Positions 24,601-34,085 of a stretch of DNA of 64,000 bases are shown here, in pieces (positions within the stretch are counted from its first letter, which is position 1; each line of letters starts with the position of its first letter). Origin of the DNA: Phoronis australis (lineage: Eukaryota; Phoronida; Phoronidae); assembly GCA_002633005.1 (NCBI GenBank), contig NMRA01000195.1:411154-475153 (forward strand), in the 5' to 3' direction. Under the pieces are notes generated by a model. It did not search any database. It was not told the DNA's origin and saw only the letters and a list, made by a program, of their open reading frames with translations. The position numbers and the translations under genes were made by a program.

Positions 24601-27600
24601 ACACTGCTCTTATGAAGAATTTCTTAATTCGAATGTATACTGTTACACAATAAAACTGAAGATATACTCGTTCATCAGATAAATATTTTCTAGTAACGAT
24701 AATGACTGCCATCAAAGCGTCTATTCATATTGCTAAAACGTAAGGAATAATCACTGTTATTATCAAGCGCCTGCATAATTTCATTTCTCTCATTCGCTTT
24801 TAAATAAAAGAAATAATGGAAGTTACTATTAGTTGGGTGACCACGACAAATACCGTGAAGAGTCGTGTTTTAACAGTTGTGGTAAAACTTTTGAATGTTG
24901 TGAAAGTGCCCAGATCTAAGTTTCTCAGTTGAATCGCTCCTTGACGCGGAGTGTTTTGGATAGAAGTGGTTGGTGTTTGAGTAGCAGAGTTATTGAGGTG
25001 TGTTTTGATTTTCTTCTTTTTGAGTCTTGTGATTGATCGTGGTAACTTCATAGGTACTGAGAGCATTCCACTGGAATTGTAGTGTTGCACAATAATGTAG
25101 TGTTGCACAATAATGATACAGTAGGCAACAGTATAGGTCTAGTTTCAGTTCATTTTTAATTGTGAATGATAAGTAATGTTCATAACGGGTCAAGTTAGAT
25201 GAACATTTGTAGTGTACAGTGATGTATTGCAGAAAAACACAATATTTGTGGACTTGACCGTTGATAAATGACCGAAACTCAAGGAAATTTTATACATTTG
25301 CACTATGATTTTCAATTCTCACAGAACACTAAGGCACAACTAGCTTAATTTGACTGCCGGACATTTTTGTCATAGTTAAAGGAGAGAGTGGCCATATCCA
25401 CCTTAACGGACGACATCCTGGTGGCGACCTTTGGGCTGAGCGATACGAGAAGGGTTGCAGCGGCATGGAATCGATGACTATTAGGGGTGGCACGTTTCGG
25501 AGCAAGCAATCCTAGCTAGTGTCAGTAGTTTGAGAAACAAATTTGCTCCGACAGATACATTGCCTCATTCTAAATTTGAGATTTGCGATTTTAAACTACG
25601 TGGGACAAATATGTAGATGTAGATAGTTTCAGGAATGGCTTCGGTGAGGTAGGATGTCCCAATAGCATAATCCGGACGCCCACGACATTCAAGCTGGGAC
25701 CACCTGGGGTCGCTGAAAGCCGAGAGTTCAACATTCGTTCAGGCGGTTGTTGTGTGAAACCGGGCCTGTTACAAAAATCGCTTTCTTTCATCTTAACTGA
25801 GCGCTATTGTATCACGATAAGGCACACGTTTACTCACTTTAGCGATAAAGTAAGGCACACTTAGTCAAATAGATTATTTATTGTATGTACAGAGTACACA
25901 TGTGTGTCGATCTTATGATAAGCTCTTTTCTCTCATTGTGTGGCTGCTCAATGCCGACGCAGGTAGGCCACGCCCATCATAGTTACCATTGCCAAGTCCC
26001 ACAAACGCATTAGCAAACAGAGCGGAAGTCCTCTACGTACGTATTATCACGACAGGGATTTTTTCGATGTGATCCCGATGATCTTTCTGAACTGCTAATG
26101 GATGGTGCTACACAATACCATGGGCTCTTGACAGGAATTTAGTCGTTTTACGCAGCTGGATATTGACAATCCCAAATCTTTGAGCAAATTTAGAGATTAC
26201 CATTCATATCAACTGAACTTCATCTAGATGTCAGATCGAATGAAACAGCCAGGTACCGAGCATTTTGACCTGAGAACTTGGCGAAGCATTTGCGGCGTGA
26301 ATTCTTCGCTTATGAAACCGAAACCGTGAATTCTAACCTCACCGACCACTCAATTCAATATCCGTCATTTTGCTAGGGTACACTAGTCAGCTGCCAATCA
26401 TACACGCAAAAATTTCCCTTTCAGTCGCGTGATTTTGCGTGGTCTTATGTGATCTTACTTTTTGGCGAGTTTCTCGTGCCTAAGGAACGCCACCCTGGTG
26501 AGATATTCCAAAGATAAATGATGATGAGAAAACACTTGTCTTCAAACGATTAGATAATGTTATTAACACTTGTTGGTGGCCACCGATGGTCTGGGAATAA
26601 GGGTACACGAGTCCTATTGGCATGGCCACGTTTCCGGAAAAGTCGCAGGCAATGTCAGCCACATATGTTCGGCTTCCTAATTTAATCCACATCAGATACT
26701 TGCAAAGAAAAGAAAAAATACGGCATTTATTAGTTCTCTTTGGACTTGATGTAATTTCCTCGGCGGCTGGAATTAAGAATTTGGTTAACATGTCGGAGTT
26801 ATCCATCTGTAATAGACCCACGAATTAAAAATGGCATCACCAGGATCGGGTTGTTGCGGGAAATACAAAACTGTCAATAGGTAATGCGAACGGACTTTGG
26901 GAATCGATCCATTTCATGGTGAAGATCCCAGGCACTATATTTTGCTTCGGATGACAAGGTTACAACATGCATATATGCAAATCCAGGTGGTCAACATATA
27001 CCCTTCTCTGATGTAACAGGACAGGTGAATGCCTTCAGTAGTTAAACTGCGAGAACTTTTTATGAAATGAAAAACCATGTTTTTAAAGAGTGCAGTTAAT
27101 TAGAGGTGGTTTTTCAAAAATTCTGGAATATTTTAATTTACAGTATGTGCCAGTGAATACCCAACAGCCATCGAACTCATGTGGCATAGGAATGCGTCAA
27201 GTATACGGTTGAACGTATATCGCACATGTTGTATGTACGTACGTATGTGTGTATGTATGTATGTGCATGTATGTATGTGTGCATGTATGTGTGTATGTAT
27301 GTAAGTATGTATGTGTGTATGTATGTATGTGCATGTATGTATGTGTGTATGTATGTGTGTATGTATGTAAGTATGTATGTATGTATGTATGTATGTATGT
27401 ATGTACGTATGTATGTATGTACGTATGTATGATGCATGTACATCTATGTATGTGTGTATGTATGTGCGTATGTATGTATGTACATGTATGTATGTGTGTA
27501 TGTATGCATTTATGTATGAATGTATGTATATGTATATGTATGTATGTATCGAGTGTTAGTCAAATCTGTTGTCAGATGGATTAACGTCAAATCTGATTGT

Positions 27601-30600
27601 GAAGGCAACACATGGAAGATGCCCCGACTGCGTTCAAATCAAAACAATGATTTGCACAATTGGTGAGTTTCCACAGCATGTCCTCATGGGATCTCAACGA
27701 GCTTTCACTTCTCCCAGTTGTTATAACTATGGAATTCCAAGCCTGTCAGTTGTGATCGCGCACGGGATTTACACGTTAGCGCGTTAGTTTAGGCCTGTGT
27801 AAGTTGAATAACGCGTTGTGGTAGTTTGCAATGCCCCGGCTCTAAAGTTTTGACTTTTTCAGATTGAGGTTGCCATGCGTTTTACATGCTGTTATTCGTT
27901 GTTATTTATATAAGCCATTACTAGTCCAAATCAGTCACTAAATTCAAAATTGGCCTAATCAACGATAGTGAACTAATTGCGTACACTCTGGCATCGACTA
28001 TGAATTCTGAGTAAATCCCAGTTGGATCTCGGCATTGGTTTCTTGTGATTAGTTCAAAAACGAATTAATGCCAAATAGGTTGAAATCAGATGAAATTGTC
28101 CGTTCATTAACAGATCAGTCCCACTTAGACTCAGGGTTCTTCTTTGAGGTCACTTCTCGTAGCATTTTTGTGTCAACTCTCTCCCGACAATATACCAAGG
28201 AAGACAATAACATGCTGTGACAGATTTTACTGCTACTTTCAATTTTGTGAATACGCGCATTGAAATGAAAGGGTCACATTGAAGTATTCAAAGTTCAGAT
28301 TTGTACGACCCGTTCTGAGACTTTGTGACGTAACAGCCTTAGTCGCGTAACATCGTGACGCGATCATTCATCTTCGCACATATTAACACGTTACGAAACA
28401 CGAATAACGCGTTAATGAATCAACGAGAACGCGTTAACGTTTAAACCTCGCACGCGTTGCCAACTGACAGACTTGGAATTCCATAAATCAAGGCTGCACC
28501 GCATTAACGTACGAAAACCGTTACCGTTAACAACTGGCAGGCTTGAGATTGCATTGTTAGCATTGTCTACGCGGTCCCACTGACGCCATACGACAGTCGC
28601 ACACGGCGGCTACGTGCATGTGGCCCCTAATGCGGACCGCATACACAATGCTTCACAGGTGCCCAACCCAGGGCATTGACTAGGAGTAGTTCTTTTCAGA
28701 TGGCACGCAGGAAACTACTCGTTCTTTTGGGGACTGACCCTCGATGAGGGCATGCGGTATAGACTGGGAACAGAACCGCCTCAAAGAGACACGGCAAGAA
28801 TGACGTCTATGAGAGTTCACAGCAACGAGATTCTACCACATACGTTCGATGCACGTCGAAAATGGCCAAACATGATTCATCCCGTTCGTGACCAAGGCAA
28901 CTGTGCATCGTCATGGGCCTTCTCAACAGCAGGTTGAATTAAAGTGTTAAGCCACCATCTCTAAATTTCCGTGTACATACATATATCTTATCATAAGCTG
29001 TTTAATAGTTCGGTTAATTGACTGACACTTGTCTGTATGCATTTCCATTGATAGATTGCATGCCACACAACCTACTGTTTGCCTTCTTGGTGAACAGATG
29101 CTCCAATTGTAAATCCAGCATTTTGTAAGATTAATACATTATTTGCAGATATGGCGTCTGACAGATTGAGCATTCATTCTCATGGCGGTATCAAAGACAC
29201 TCTGTCAGTCCAGAACTTGATATCCTGCAATACCAAAAACCAAGATGGATGCCAAGGCGGCCATGTTGACAGAGCCTGGTGGTACCTCAGGAAAAAGGGG
29301 TATGATTACTGTCTACATGCACAATGTCAGAGAACGTTCAGAACCTGTGGATTACATAATGTTCTAGGCGTATTATAGCAGAATAATTGCATTAAAACGA
29401 TAGCTTGATTTGTATTCTAAAAGATTTTGTTTTGCAACTTACAGACCGGTAACATCACCTCTGCAGTATGAGTTTGTCTAATCAATAATCAAACATTTCT
29501 CCGCAGTGTTGTCAGCGACTCTTGTTACCAATACACAAGTGGCGCGACGGATAAAAGAGGCCACTGCATGGTACCTCGTTCTTCCCGACGTGCCAACAGA
29601 TTTAAGAGGGAGGTCAGCATGAGATGCCCTAGTACAGGGCAAATGACCAGCAGTATGTACCAATGTACACCCCCCTACAGAATATCACCCAGGGTAAGTT
29701 CTGTACATTCCATCCTTCCATGAACTAAGGTATAATATCTGAACTCAGGCAGGACTGGCTCCGTTATTCGAGAATAAACTTGTAAGTTTACTCGAAGCGT
29801 GCTACATGTATGCGATTGGATAATTTTCGCGTTGAGTTTCGAGTACACAGATGAGACGCCAGGCCCTAGTGTCCGCACTGTGACATATTCGGCCCAAAAA
29901 TACCCTCTATTCATCCCGTGTGACTGACGTTGAAGTTGAATTTAGCGCTGGCTGCTTCGGAAGGTCGAAGTGACTAAATTGAAAAGTAAAATAAAATAAG
30001 AAGTAGACTGTAAAAGTGAAAAAATACATTTACCCCTGAACTCCATTCCGACCTCGTATAGTTATGAAAACAAGATGTTAAGGTTGTAGGACCTTTTCGA
30101 CAAGTCTGCGTATTCGCAGGTTATTTACCGACAAAAATTACAGGTGTCAACACAGTAAAAGTATATATTTTCTGAATGGAAAAGCCTATAGAATTTTATT
30201 TATTTTACTTTATACGAATACGCCTACATGTATAGTTAGGTCGCGTGACCATGTTTTTTTGTAAAATTTTACAAAACCGAAAGCAAAACAGCTGTATAAA
30301 TAACATCACCAAAATTCAAGGTGGAATCTCAAAAACGTTGTGACAAATTTTTGAATTATCATTTTGTAATCAGCGGCAACTTTTGAGTTGTAAAATCATA
30401 TTTTTCATAGCCCCTCATACAAAATCGGAACCTATAAAGGCAATTCCTAAAAATTTTTTAGAGAAAAGACCATGACGTACATGAATAATGTCTGCAAGTT
30501 CCATATGAATCTTATCGACCATTTCTGAAACATTTTGTTCCGAAATTAGCCAAATTTGCACATTTTTCTAGGATCCAGCATAACCTCAACTTGCACTTGC

Positions 30601-32833
30601 TCGTACTGTCAGTGGATTGTGACTGTCACAATCAAAATATTCGGTACTCTTAACGTTGAATGGGATGTGCCAAAGTAATAGTCATATTACACTCTTGTTT
30701 TCTGTGCGTTTCGAGCAATTTAATAGAAATCTAACTTTCCAAATGTTCTTTCATTTTGTTAAATTAAATCCTGAAGAAAATGTGGAACTTGCTGATTATC
30801 CTTTATAAATAATGTACACGTACTTTGTATTGTATATGTGTTTCGTGTGACTTGTACCAATATTCATGCCCGAGCGGAAAAAAACTGAAAAGAATATCTG
30901 AAGAAAATATCCCTTCCTTCGCCATTCCAGTAGAATATTGCAACGTTGAGCTGCAGGCTTATGCAAAATAGTTGATTTATTTCGATTATCTTGTGGAAGC
31001 TTACCCAGACATTATGCATGTTAGGATAATTTTCACTTATTTCGCACACAAATAATTGACAAAATTTTCATTTTACAATTTTCAAAGTCTGATCACTTTG
31101 CTGCAAATACTGTGAACTTGACCAAATGCATGCGCGCACCCAGGGAGGCTCGGGAGGTCCCCATTTTCCGAAGTGGACAAAAAGGTCCGTCTCAGAGAAA
31201 CAAAAAGTCCAACAAAACGAGACAAAGTCCACTAAAAAAGCAAGAACTACCAAAATTCGTCGAACGCACAATTTACAGTGCTGAAGATACCTCGTTTTTT
31301 AGTAAAAGGTCCCAATTCCCAAAAATCCGAGCCCCCCACATTTTAGGCTGGTTGCACGCATGAAATAATAATCTATGGCATCTCCAAAGTACAAGCATAA
31401 CCAAAACAGTAACAGACTAAATTATTAAAATTTTTATTTTTGTTTAAGACACATGACAAAATACAGTTTCAGACGTCCGGAATATTGAGTGCTTAACAGA
31501 TGAAGAATTGGCTATATGGCCCAGAAAACGTTCTTAAAATCACCCCGGTTTGGTGTAGTTACAGTAGGCCTACGTAATGTCGCTTCACATTAGAGTAAGC
31601 AATGTTCACCGAGATTTCCGCTTGTTGAGGCGTCTTTTGCCTGCTTCAACTGTAGTTTGGACCCGCTTTCAAATATACACCTCCTGCCATTCAGGAGTAA
31701 GGTGTAAGCCCAACCCCAATAAGCGTTGTGTTGTTTCTTCTCCCTGTTTAATATAAATTACACTTTCGATATTGTGCTTTATATGTACTGTACTTGTACT
31801 GGATATCCAACAAAGCTTTTAAAAAATATTCACCCTGTTCTCTCACTTCTCCAGGTTCGTGATATAATGAAAGAGATAGAAGACAACGGCCCAGTGCAAG
31901 CGACGTTTTTCGTGCCAGAAGATTTTTACATGTACAAAGGTGGAGTTTACAAACACGCAAAACTGACAGAGAACGAACCCGAGGCTAACAGGAAAAAGGG
32001 TTACCACTCGGGCAGAATCATTGGGTAAATGTGCTTGCGTACAATTTTGATATGTAAGCGAATGTAAATGGAACACAAATAGTGAACTCATAAAATTCTT
32101 TGAAATACGCGTCTTCTGTGTTCCTCGGTGTTTTTCCCCTGACATAGCCATCCAAAGCGTCTCGAGGAGATGTTTACTGTGGGAAATATTGTAGTTTATT
32201 TACGTTAGAATTTTATTACGTGCAGCCTAAATTCTCACAAATTGTGTTTTAGAAAAACTATTAATTTTCGTCGCAATGAGATGTTTCCTATGCACTGCGT
32301 GTCTTATACTACTGCTCAAGAAAATGGTAGCGGCCTACGTTTTAGTGAACATTCATGCCTGACATTTCAGGTGGGGCGAAGATACGACTGAAGACAGATA
32401 CAACCCCGTACCATACTGGGTAAGTGAGAATCGTGCTTGCTCGATAACTGACTTCAGTACTCTGCGTAGCCAACTTTCTGTGAAACTCGAATTCATCCGA
32501 CCAAGGCGCAGTATGTACCATGTAGCCTTGGTGAATAATAATTATCTGTCATCAACATGTTTTTTTAAAACAACTATTAATGTTTCAAGACAAAGTTGAC
32601 ATACATTAAAACTTATCCAGAAATAAAAGCAACTTACAGAATTAATGTGATTTTATTTCCAGTTGGTTGCAAACTCGTGGGGCCGGCGATGGGGTGAGGA
32701 TGGTACGTTTAAGATACTTCGAGGCAAAAACGAATGTGACGTCGAATCGTTCATTGTCGGCGTATGGGGGAAGGTGGATAACCGCCGTGTAAACAATGCA
32801 AGACGAAATCGACGGAAATTCAGGAAATACTGA
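6349..32833 (+). CDS. TINAGL1: Tubulointerstitial nephritis antigen-like protein, complete gene (nine coding exons)
   Basis: Join 6349-6628, 23095-23161, 23280-23393, 28700-28932, 29149-29299, 29507-29693, 31855-32024, 32371-32419, 32663-32833. The phases agree at all eight junctions and give 473 residues, close to the usual 460-480. Domains in order: signal peptide (about 1-20), somatomedin-B-like domain (22-71), von Willebrand C-like segment (about 96-135), and a papain/cathepsin-B-like domain (about 198-460). The catalytic Cys is replaced by Ser225 in QGNCASSWAF, while the His (H395) and Asn (N421 in VANSWG) positions remain. It should therefore be a non-proteolytic, secreted matrix protein. 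Family members sit in basement membranes and bind integrins and other matrix proteins. CNRT at 55-58 is a likely N-glycosylation site. Invertebrates may have one pro-ortholog of TINAG and TINAGL1, so the symbol denotes the family. Confidence 0.95.
9246..9538 (+). mobile_element. hAT-type MITE with CAGTGGCGGAT / ATCCGCCCCTG ends
   Basis: It starts CAGTGGCGGATTTAGG and ends CTGGATCCGCCCCTG. CAGGGGCGGATCCAG-type termini are typical of non-autonomous hAT elements. Related copies are 12438-12600, 33611-33897 and 44019-44150. It is enlarged by a nested copy of the TGCGCGCACCC family at 9345-9471. No clean 8-bp duplication flanks it, so it is old. Confidence 0.65.
9345..9471 (+). mobile_element. Short TGCGCGCACCC-family MITE nested in the hAT-type MITE
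   Basis: This 127-bp segment begins ATGCGCGCAACCAG and ends TTAGGCTGGGCGCGCG. It contains AAAAGGTCCGCAAAC and TTCGAGACCCC as in the longer copies. Compared with 12438-12600 it interrupts the outer element, so it inserted later. Confidence 0.6.
12438..12600 (+). mobile_element. hAT-type MITE (163 bp)
   Basis: Begins CAGTGGCTGATCTAA and ends CCTGGATCCGCCTCTG. Shares GCCATGCCCCCCT, TCATTTGGCGATTCGG and CCAACTCAAAGTCCTGG with 9246-9538 but lacks the nested insert. Confidence 0.65.
13573..13689 (-). repeat. Dispersed repeat containing CATGGGCGGCGC-type units
   Basis: Read on the minus strand it has two units starting ATGGGCGGCGCTGCACTG and ATGAGCGGCGCAGCACTG, separated by a CACCGCCTATA segment. 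The same arrangement recurs at 54223-54325. Probably a small transposon family. Ends not defined. Confidence 0.55.
16505..16619 (+). repeat. ACGCGTTGATTA direct and inverted repeat cluster
   Basis: Three direct copies of ACGCGTTGATTAAGCAAAA-type sequence occupy 16562-16619. A reverse-complement copy (TTAATCAACGCGTAGTTTTAG) lies at 16505-16525. No gene is associated. Confidence 0.7.
18076..18099 (+). repeat. (GT)n microsatellite
   Basis: A run of twelve or so GT dinucleotides in intron 1. Confidence 0.9.
18250..18281. repeat. Perfect 15-bp inverted repeat, 2-nt loop
   Basis: ATGTAGTTCGCAATT is followed after AA by its exact reverse complement. No flanking homology or coding context was seen. 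Confidence 0.9.
19685..19726 (+). repeat. GT/GCGT microsatellite
   Basis: Alternating GT, then GCGT repeats, then GTGTG. The overlapping short reading frames on both strands are low-complexity artefacts. Confidence 0.85.
19995..20007. repeat. Left target-site duplication of the LINE
   Basis: CTCCGTTGGTCTT here equals 21048-21060. It abuts the element's short poly(A) (seen as poly-T on this strand). Confidence 0.75.
20008..21047 (-). mobile_element. 5'-truncated non-LTR retrotransposon (LINE) fragment
   Basis: On the minus strand the element begins in the 3' part of a reverse-transcriptase ORF. It reads NNWNSLPVSLKESNSF, then RSRCGLFLNSDKFRHN, then CKCGDHQS-HIFFKCP. This W-N-x-L-P segment followed by C-x-C-G...H...C-P is the standard C-terminal end of CR1/L2-like LINE ORF2. 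Sixty-one Ns (20692-20752) interrupt the end of the ORF. A noncoding tail follows to a short poly(A). A 13-bp duplication (19995-20007 and 21048-21060) brackets it, so it is a dead, truncated insertion. Confidence 0.85.
20692..20752. other. Assembly gap (61 N)
   Basis: Unresolved bases inside the LINE fragment. The real length is unknown. Confidence 0.95.
21048..21060. repeat. Right target-site duplication of the LINE
   Basis: Exact 13-bp match to 19995-20007, directly preceding (minus-strand sense) the point where LINE coding similarity starts. Confidence 0.75.
21061..22689. other. Distal intron 1, no recognised feature
   Basis: A+T-rich sequence between the LINE and the ACC/ATC-rich tract. 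No exon, RNA gene or clear transposon end was seen. Confidence 0.5.
22690..23010 (+). repeat. ACC/ATC-rich cryptic trinucleotide tract
   Basis: Biased toward ACC, ATC and CAC triplets, so two frames read as Thr/Ser-rich or His-rich peptide. It lies just before exon 2. The Thr-rich frame stops within about 60 codons and no donor joins it to exon 2, so I treat it as simple sequence and not an exon. Confidence 0.6.
23095..23161 (+). CDS. TINAGL1: TINAGL exon 2: first half of the vWC-like segment
   Basis: A 67-bp exon between TTTGTTTCAG and GTAAGTC. It reads KCTLDGITYKRG then NNCNYC across the next junction, aligning with the family's Cys-x-x-G-x-x-Y pattern. Intron 1 before it is 16.5 kb, while intron 2 after it is only 118 bp. 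Confidence 0.92.
23280..23393 (+). CDS. TINAGL1: TINAGL exon 3: second half of the vWC-like segment
   Basis: Follows GTTTCAG and reads TCEEAI, then LNWRCTNNACLIRPDLM, matching the conserved W-x-C / C-L-x-x-P-D-x-M pattern. The donor is GG|GTATGT at 23394 (phase 2). Reading through it runs into the palindromic minisatellite and gives a long but meaningless frame. Confidence 0.92.
23467..23863. repeat. Palindromic minisatellite inside a 397-bp inverted repeat
   Basis: Fourteen units, nearly all 21 bp apart (first spacing 19), run from 23521 to about 23801. Each is centred on CTATCGATAG or a variant, and ten contain the perfect palindrome TATCGATA. In the left half the spacers read CTTACTAAC-like. 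In the right half they read GATAGTAAG/GTTAATAAG-like, the reverse complement. The flanks also match inverted: 23467-23518 against 23812-23863, sharing CCTACG, ACGGCAC-GCAA, TTTTCTCC and TTGCTAAC. It sits 73 bp past the donor of TINAGL exon 3. Because 21 is a multiple of 3 and no unit holds a stop in these frames, long SIDR/LSID-type reading frames appear on both strands. They are not genes. Confidence 0.9.
23864..27220. other. TINAGL intron 3, left part
   Basis: Mostly unique-looking A+T-rich intron. A 24-bp sequence at 23907-23930 resembles 23434-23456 in direct orientation. A reading frame on the minus strand at 26480-26821 (113 residues) looks moderately protein-like but I cannot assign it to a family. 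It has no splice partners that I can see. Confidence 0.45.
27221..27553 (+). repeat. (GTAT)n microsatellite, about 330 bp
   Basis: Long run of GTAT with GTGT and GCAT interruptions. The Tyr/Val/Cys/Met-rich reading frames over it in several frames are artefacts. Located in TINAGL intron 3. Confidence 0.95.
27728..28485. mobile_element. Non-autonomous DNA transposon with TA-flanked inverted ends
   Basis: The left end TATGGAATTCCAAGCCTGTC is the reverse complement of the right end (28461-28485) with one mismatch over 25 bp. Weaker similarity continues for about 60 bp through CGCGTTA-rich sequence. TA at both extremities suits a Tc1/mariner-type target duplication, though the superfamily is an inference. 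No transposase frame is present in the 758 bp. A further degenerate end-like segment (CAACTGGCAGGCTTGAGATT) lies at about 28530. Confidence 0.7.
28700..28932 (+). CDS. TINAGL1: TINAGL exon 4: linker and start of the protease-like domain
   Basis: Acceptor TTCTTTTCAG. The exon contains FWGLTLDEGMRYRLGT, a hallmark linker of the family, then KWPN and DQGNCASSWAFSTA. Ser replaces the catalytic Cys and Ala the preceding Gly of the papain QGxCGSCW motif. The donor GTTGAA is weaker than the others, but the phase fits. Confidence 0.95.
29149..29299 (+). CDS. TINAGL1: TINAGL exon 5
   Basis: Acceptor TTATTTGCAG, donor GTATGA. Reads ASDRLSIHS, VQNLISC and GCQGGHVDRAWWYL. These are the cathepsin-B-like helix, the S/Q-x-L-x-S-C element and the GC-x-GG motif. 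Phase 2 at its end. Confidence 0.95.
29507..29693 (+). CDS. TINAGL1: TINAGL exon 6
   Basis: Acceptor TTTCTCCGCAG, donor GG|GTAAGTT, phase 0. Reads VVSDSCYQY, a basic RSSRRANRFKR stretch, then PPYRIS. The dibasic stretch is in the position where vertebrate members have a variable basic loop and could be exposed to furin-type cleavage (inference). Confidence 0.93.
29694..31130. other. TINAGL intron 6, left part
   Basis: Unique-looking A+T-rich intron sequence with no exon, RNA gene or transposon end recognised. Confidence 0.5.
31131..31362 (+). mobile_element. MITE of the TGCGCGCACCC family
   Basis: It starts TGCGCGCACCCAGGGAGG and ends TTAGGCTGGTTGCACGCA, an imperfect 13-bp terminal inverted repeat. 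The inside carries AAAAAGGTCCGTCTCAGAG and a GAGCCCCCCAC segment shared with 4081-4351 and 38991-39223. It lies in TINAGL intron 6. No clear target duplication. Confidence 0.7.
31855..32024 (+). CDS. TINAGL1: TINAGL exon 7: contains the catalytic-histidine position
   Basis: Acceptor CACTTCTCCAG. Reads VRDIMKEIEDNGPVQATF, FYMYKGGVY and YHSGRIIG. NGPVQA and YKGGVY are standard cathepsin-B-family motifs, and H395 occupies the catalytic His site. Donor GG|GTAAAT. Confidence 0.95.
32371..32419 (+). CDS. TINAGL1: TINAGL exon 8 (49-bp micro-exon)
   Basis: Between TGACATTTCAG and GTAAGTG. It completes GWGED and reads RYNPVPYW. Without it the GWG...YWLVANSW continuity of the fold is lost, so its inclusion is well supported despite the small size. 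Confidence 0.9.
32663..32833 (+). CDS. TINAGL1: TINAGL exon 9: C-terminus and stop
   Basis: Acceptor TTTATTTCCAG. Reads LVANSWGRRWGEDGTFKI, RGKNECDVESF and GVWGKV, then a basic tail NARRNRRKFRKY and TGA (32831-32833). The tail is a notably basic extension and may help matrix or heparin binding (inference). No canonical AATAAA was seen in the next few hundred bases. One occurs at 33931, beyond a transposon. Confidence 0.95.
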   Translation: MVANSWGRRWGEDGTFKILRGKNECDVESFIVGVWGKVDNRRVNNARRNRRKFRKY

Positions 32834-33610
32834 AATGTGTGACTTGTCGCAGGAACTAAATCGAAGAATACTCGTGCTATTTTCCTTGGCATACCGAAGC
32901 CACAATGAACGCTCATGTTTCGTGTAAAGTACATTGCAACCCGAGTGTTAGTTGATTAATGAAGTGTTGGTCTTGGAATTTATCAATATTTACACATCAT
33001 GGTTTAACAACTGTTGTAACGACGCATTTATACCCTATGTTTTAAATTAGACAGAGGGAAATGTGTGATTTTACGTAACTTTCTTTGTGACGAAAGTTAG
33101 GCAAAGTGCGAGTGGTGAGATTCTGGGTAAAGACACACAACAGCGAATGAGACGCCAGTGAAGAGTAGATTGTTTGAAACTGTAATTACAGCTGCACCGG
33201 CGAGAAAACATTGACTACTGCGTTTTCTCGAGTTTTCTCGTTCTAACACTGTTGTGACTAATATATGGCCTTGATCTCAATCGCCTATGGTTCAACGAGC
33301 GCCATGATATACTGGCTTAGTCATCTTCTTTGTGTCGTAATATACAATTTACTTTTTTATGTCACAAAGTTAATATACATGTGTTATATGAATATAGGCT
33401 AATACTGATTTCCGGCTAGAACGAGAAATAGATGTGTGGGAAAAGAATGCCTTCGGAGTACAGCTGCTTAATAGTATCCTAACAGACGCCATTCCTTCTT
33501 ATGAAGAAGTTAAATCGCTACAAACCACGTTCTGGTATCAAATCATCATCTTCCTTCCCATGCGTATTTACTTTTTTAAATTAACGTCATTGGGTTTATA
33601 TTCTTTTTTT
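32834..33610 (+). other. TINAGL 3' flank / probable 3' UTR
   Basis: Sequence after the stop codon with no further coding content. No AATAAA seen, so the transcript end is not placed. Confidence 0.4.
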
Positions 33611-33897
33611 CATAGGCGGATTTAGGGAGGCAGGGGGCACGCCCCACGCCCTTTGCTGCCGCAAGCAAAATGAAACAGCAACAGCGTGAAGAAACATTGA
33701 GTTCAGGAGCCAGGACCGGTAGTGAACGGAGGGAGCGGGGGGGGGGGGCTGAGACCCGGAAACCTATTTTATTTTCAGTCCCCCGATAGATTTTCTGAAC
33801 AGCAAGTGTACATCCTCGACGTGTGCACATACAATTGCGCTTTGCCCAATTCCCCGAGGATGTTGGCCCCCCTTATAGTATCCTAGATCCGCCTCTG
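33611..33897 (+). mobile_element. hAT-type MITE, diverged (287 bp)
   Basis: Starts CATAGGCGGATTTAGGGAGG and ends CCTAGATCCGCCTCTG. The ends resemble 9246-9538, but the middle is largely different. Confidence 0.5.
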
Positions 33898-33980
33898 TGT
33901 TTGAACTGTGTTTGAACAGAAATTGGTAGTAATAAAACTCCCGGATTTGTCCTGATGGCCGTAGTGCTTTTACGATTGAA

Positions 33981-34085
33981 ACAAACCCGCATGTCAAGCA
34001 ACCCACGAGACAAGCAACCCACGAGACAACCAACCCGCGCGACAGGCAACCCACGTGATCAGCAACCCTCGTGCCAAGCAACTTG
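33981..34085 (+). repeat. Tandem repeat of 16 bp, about six units
   Basis: Degenerate units of AAGCAACCCACGAGAC type. Two units are identical and the rest carry a few changes. Confidence 0.85.

Noticed and set aside
27177-27584. Tyr/Cys/Met- or His/Thr/Tyr-rich proteins
   Set aside because: Translation of a (GTAT)n microsatellite in several frames.
28700-32833. Active cathepsin B-like protease
   Set aside because: The catalytic Cys is Ser, and the somatomedin B and vWC parts plus the FWGLTLDEG linker place it in the TINAG family.
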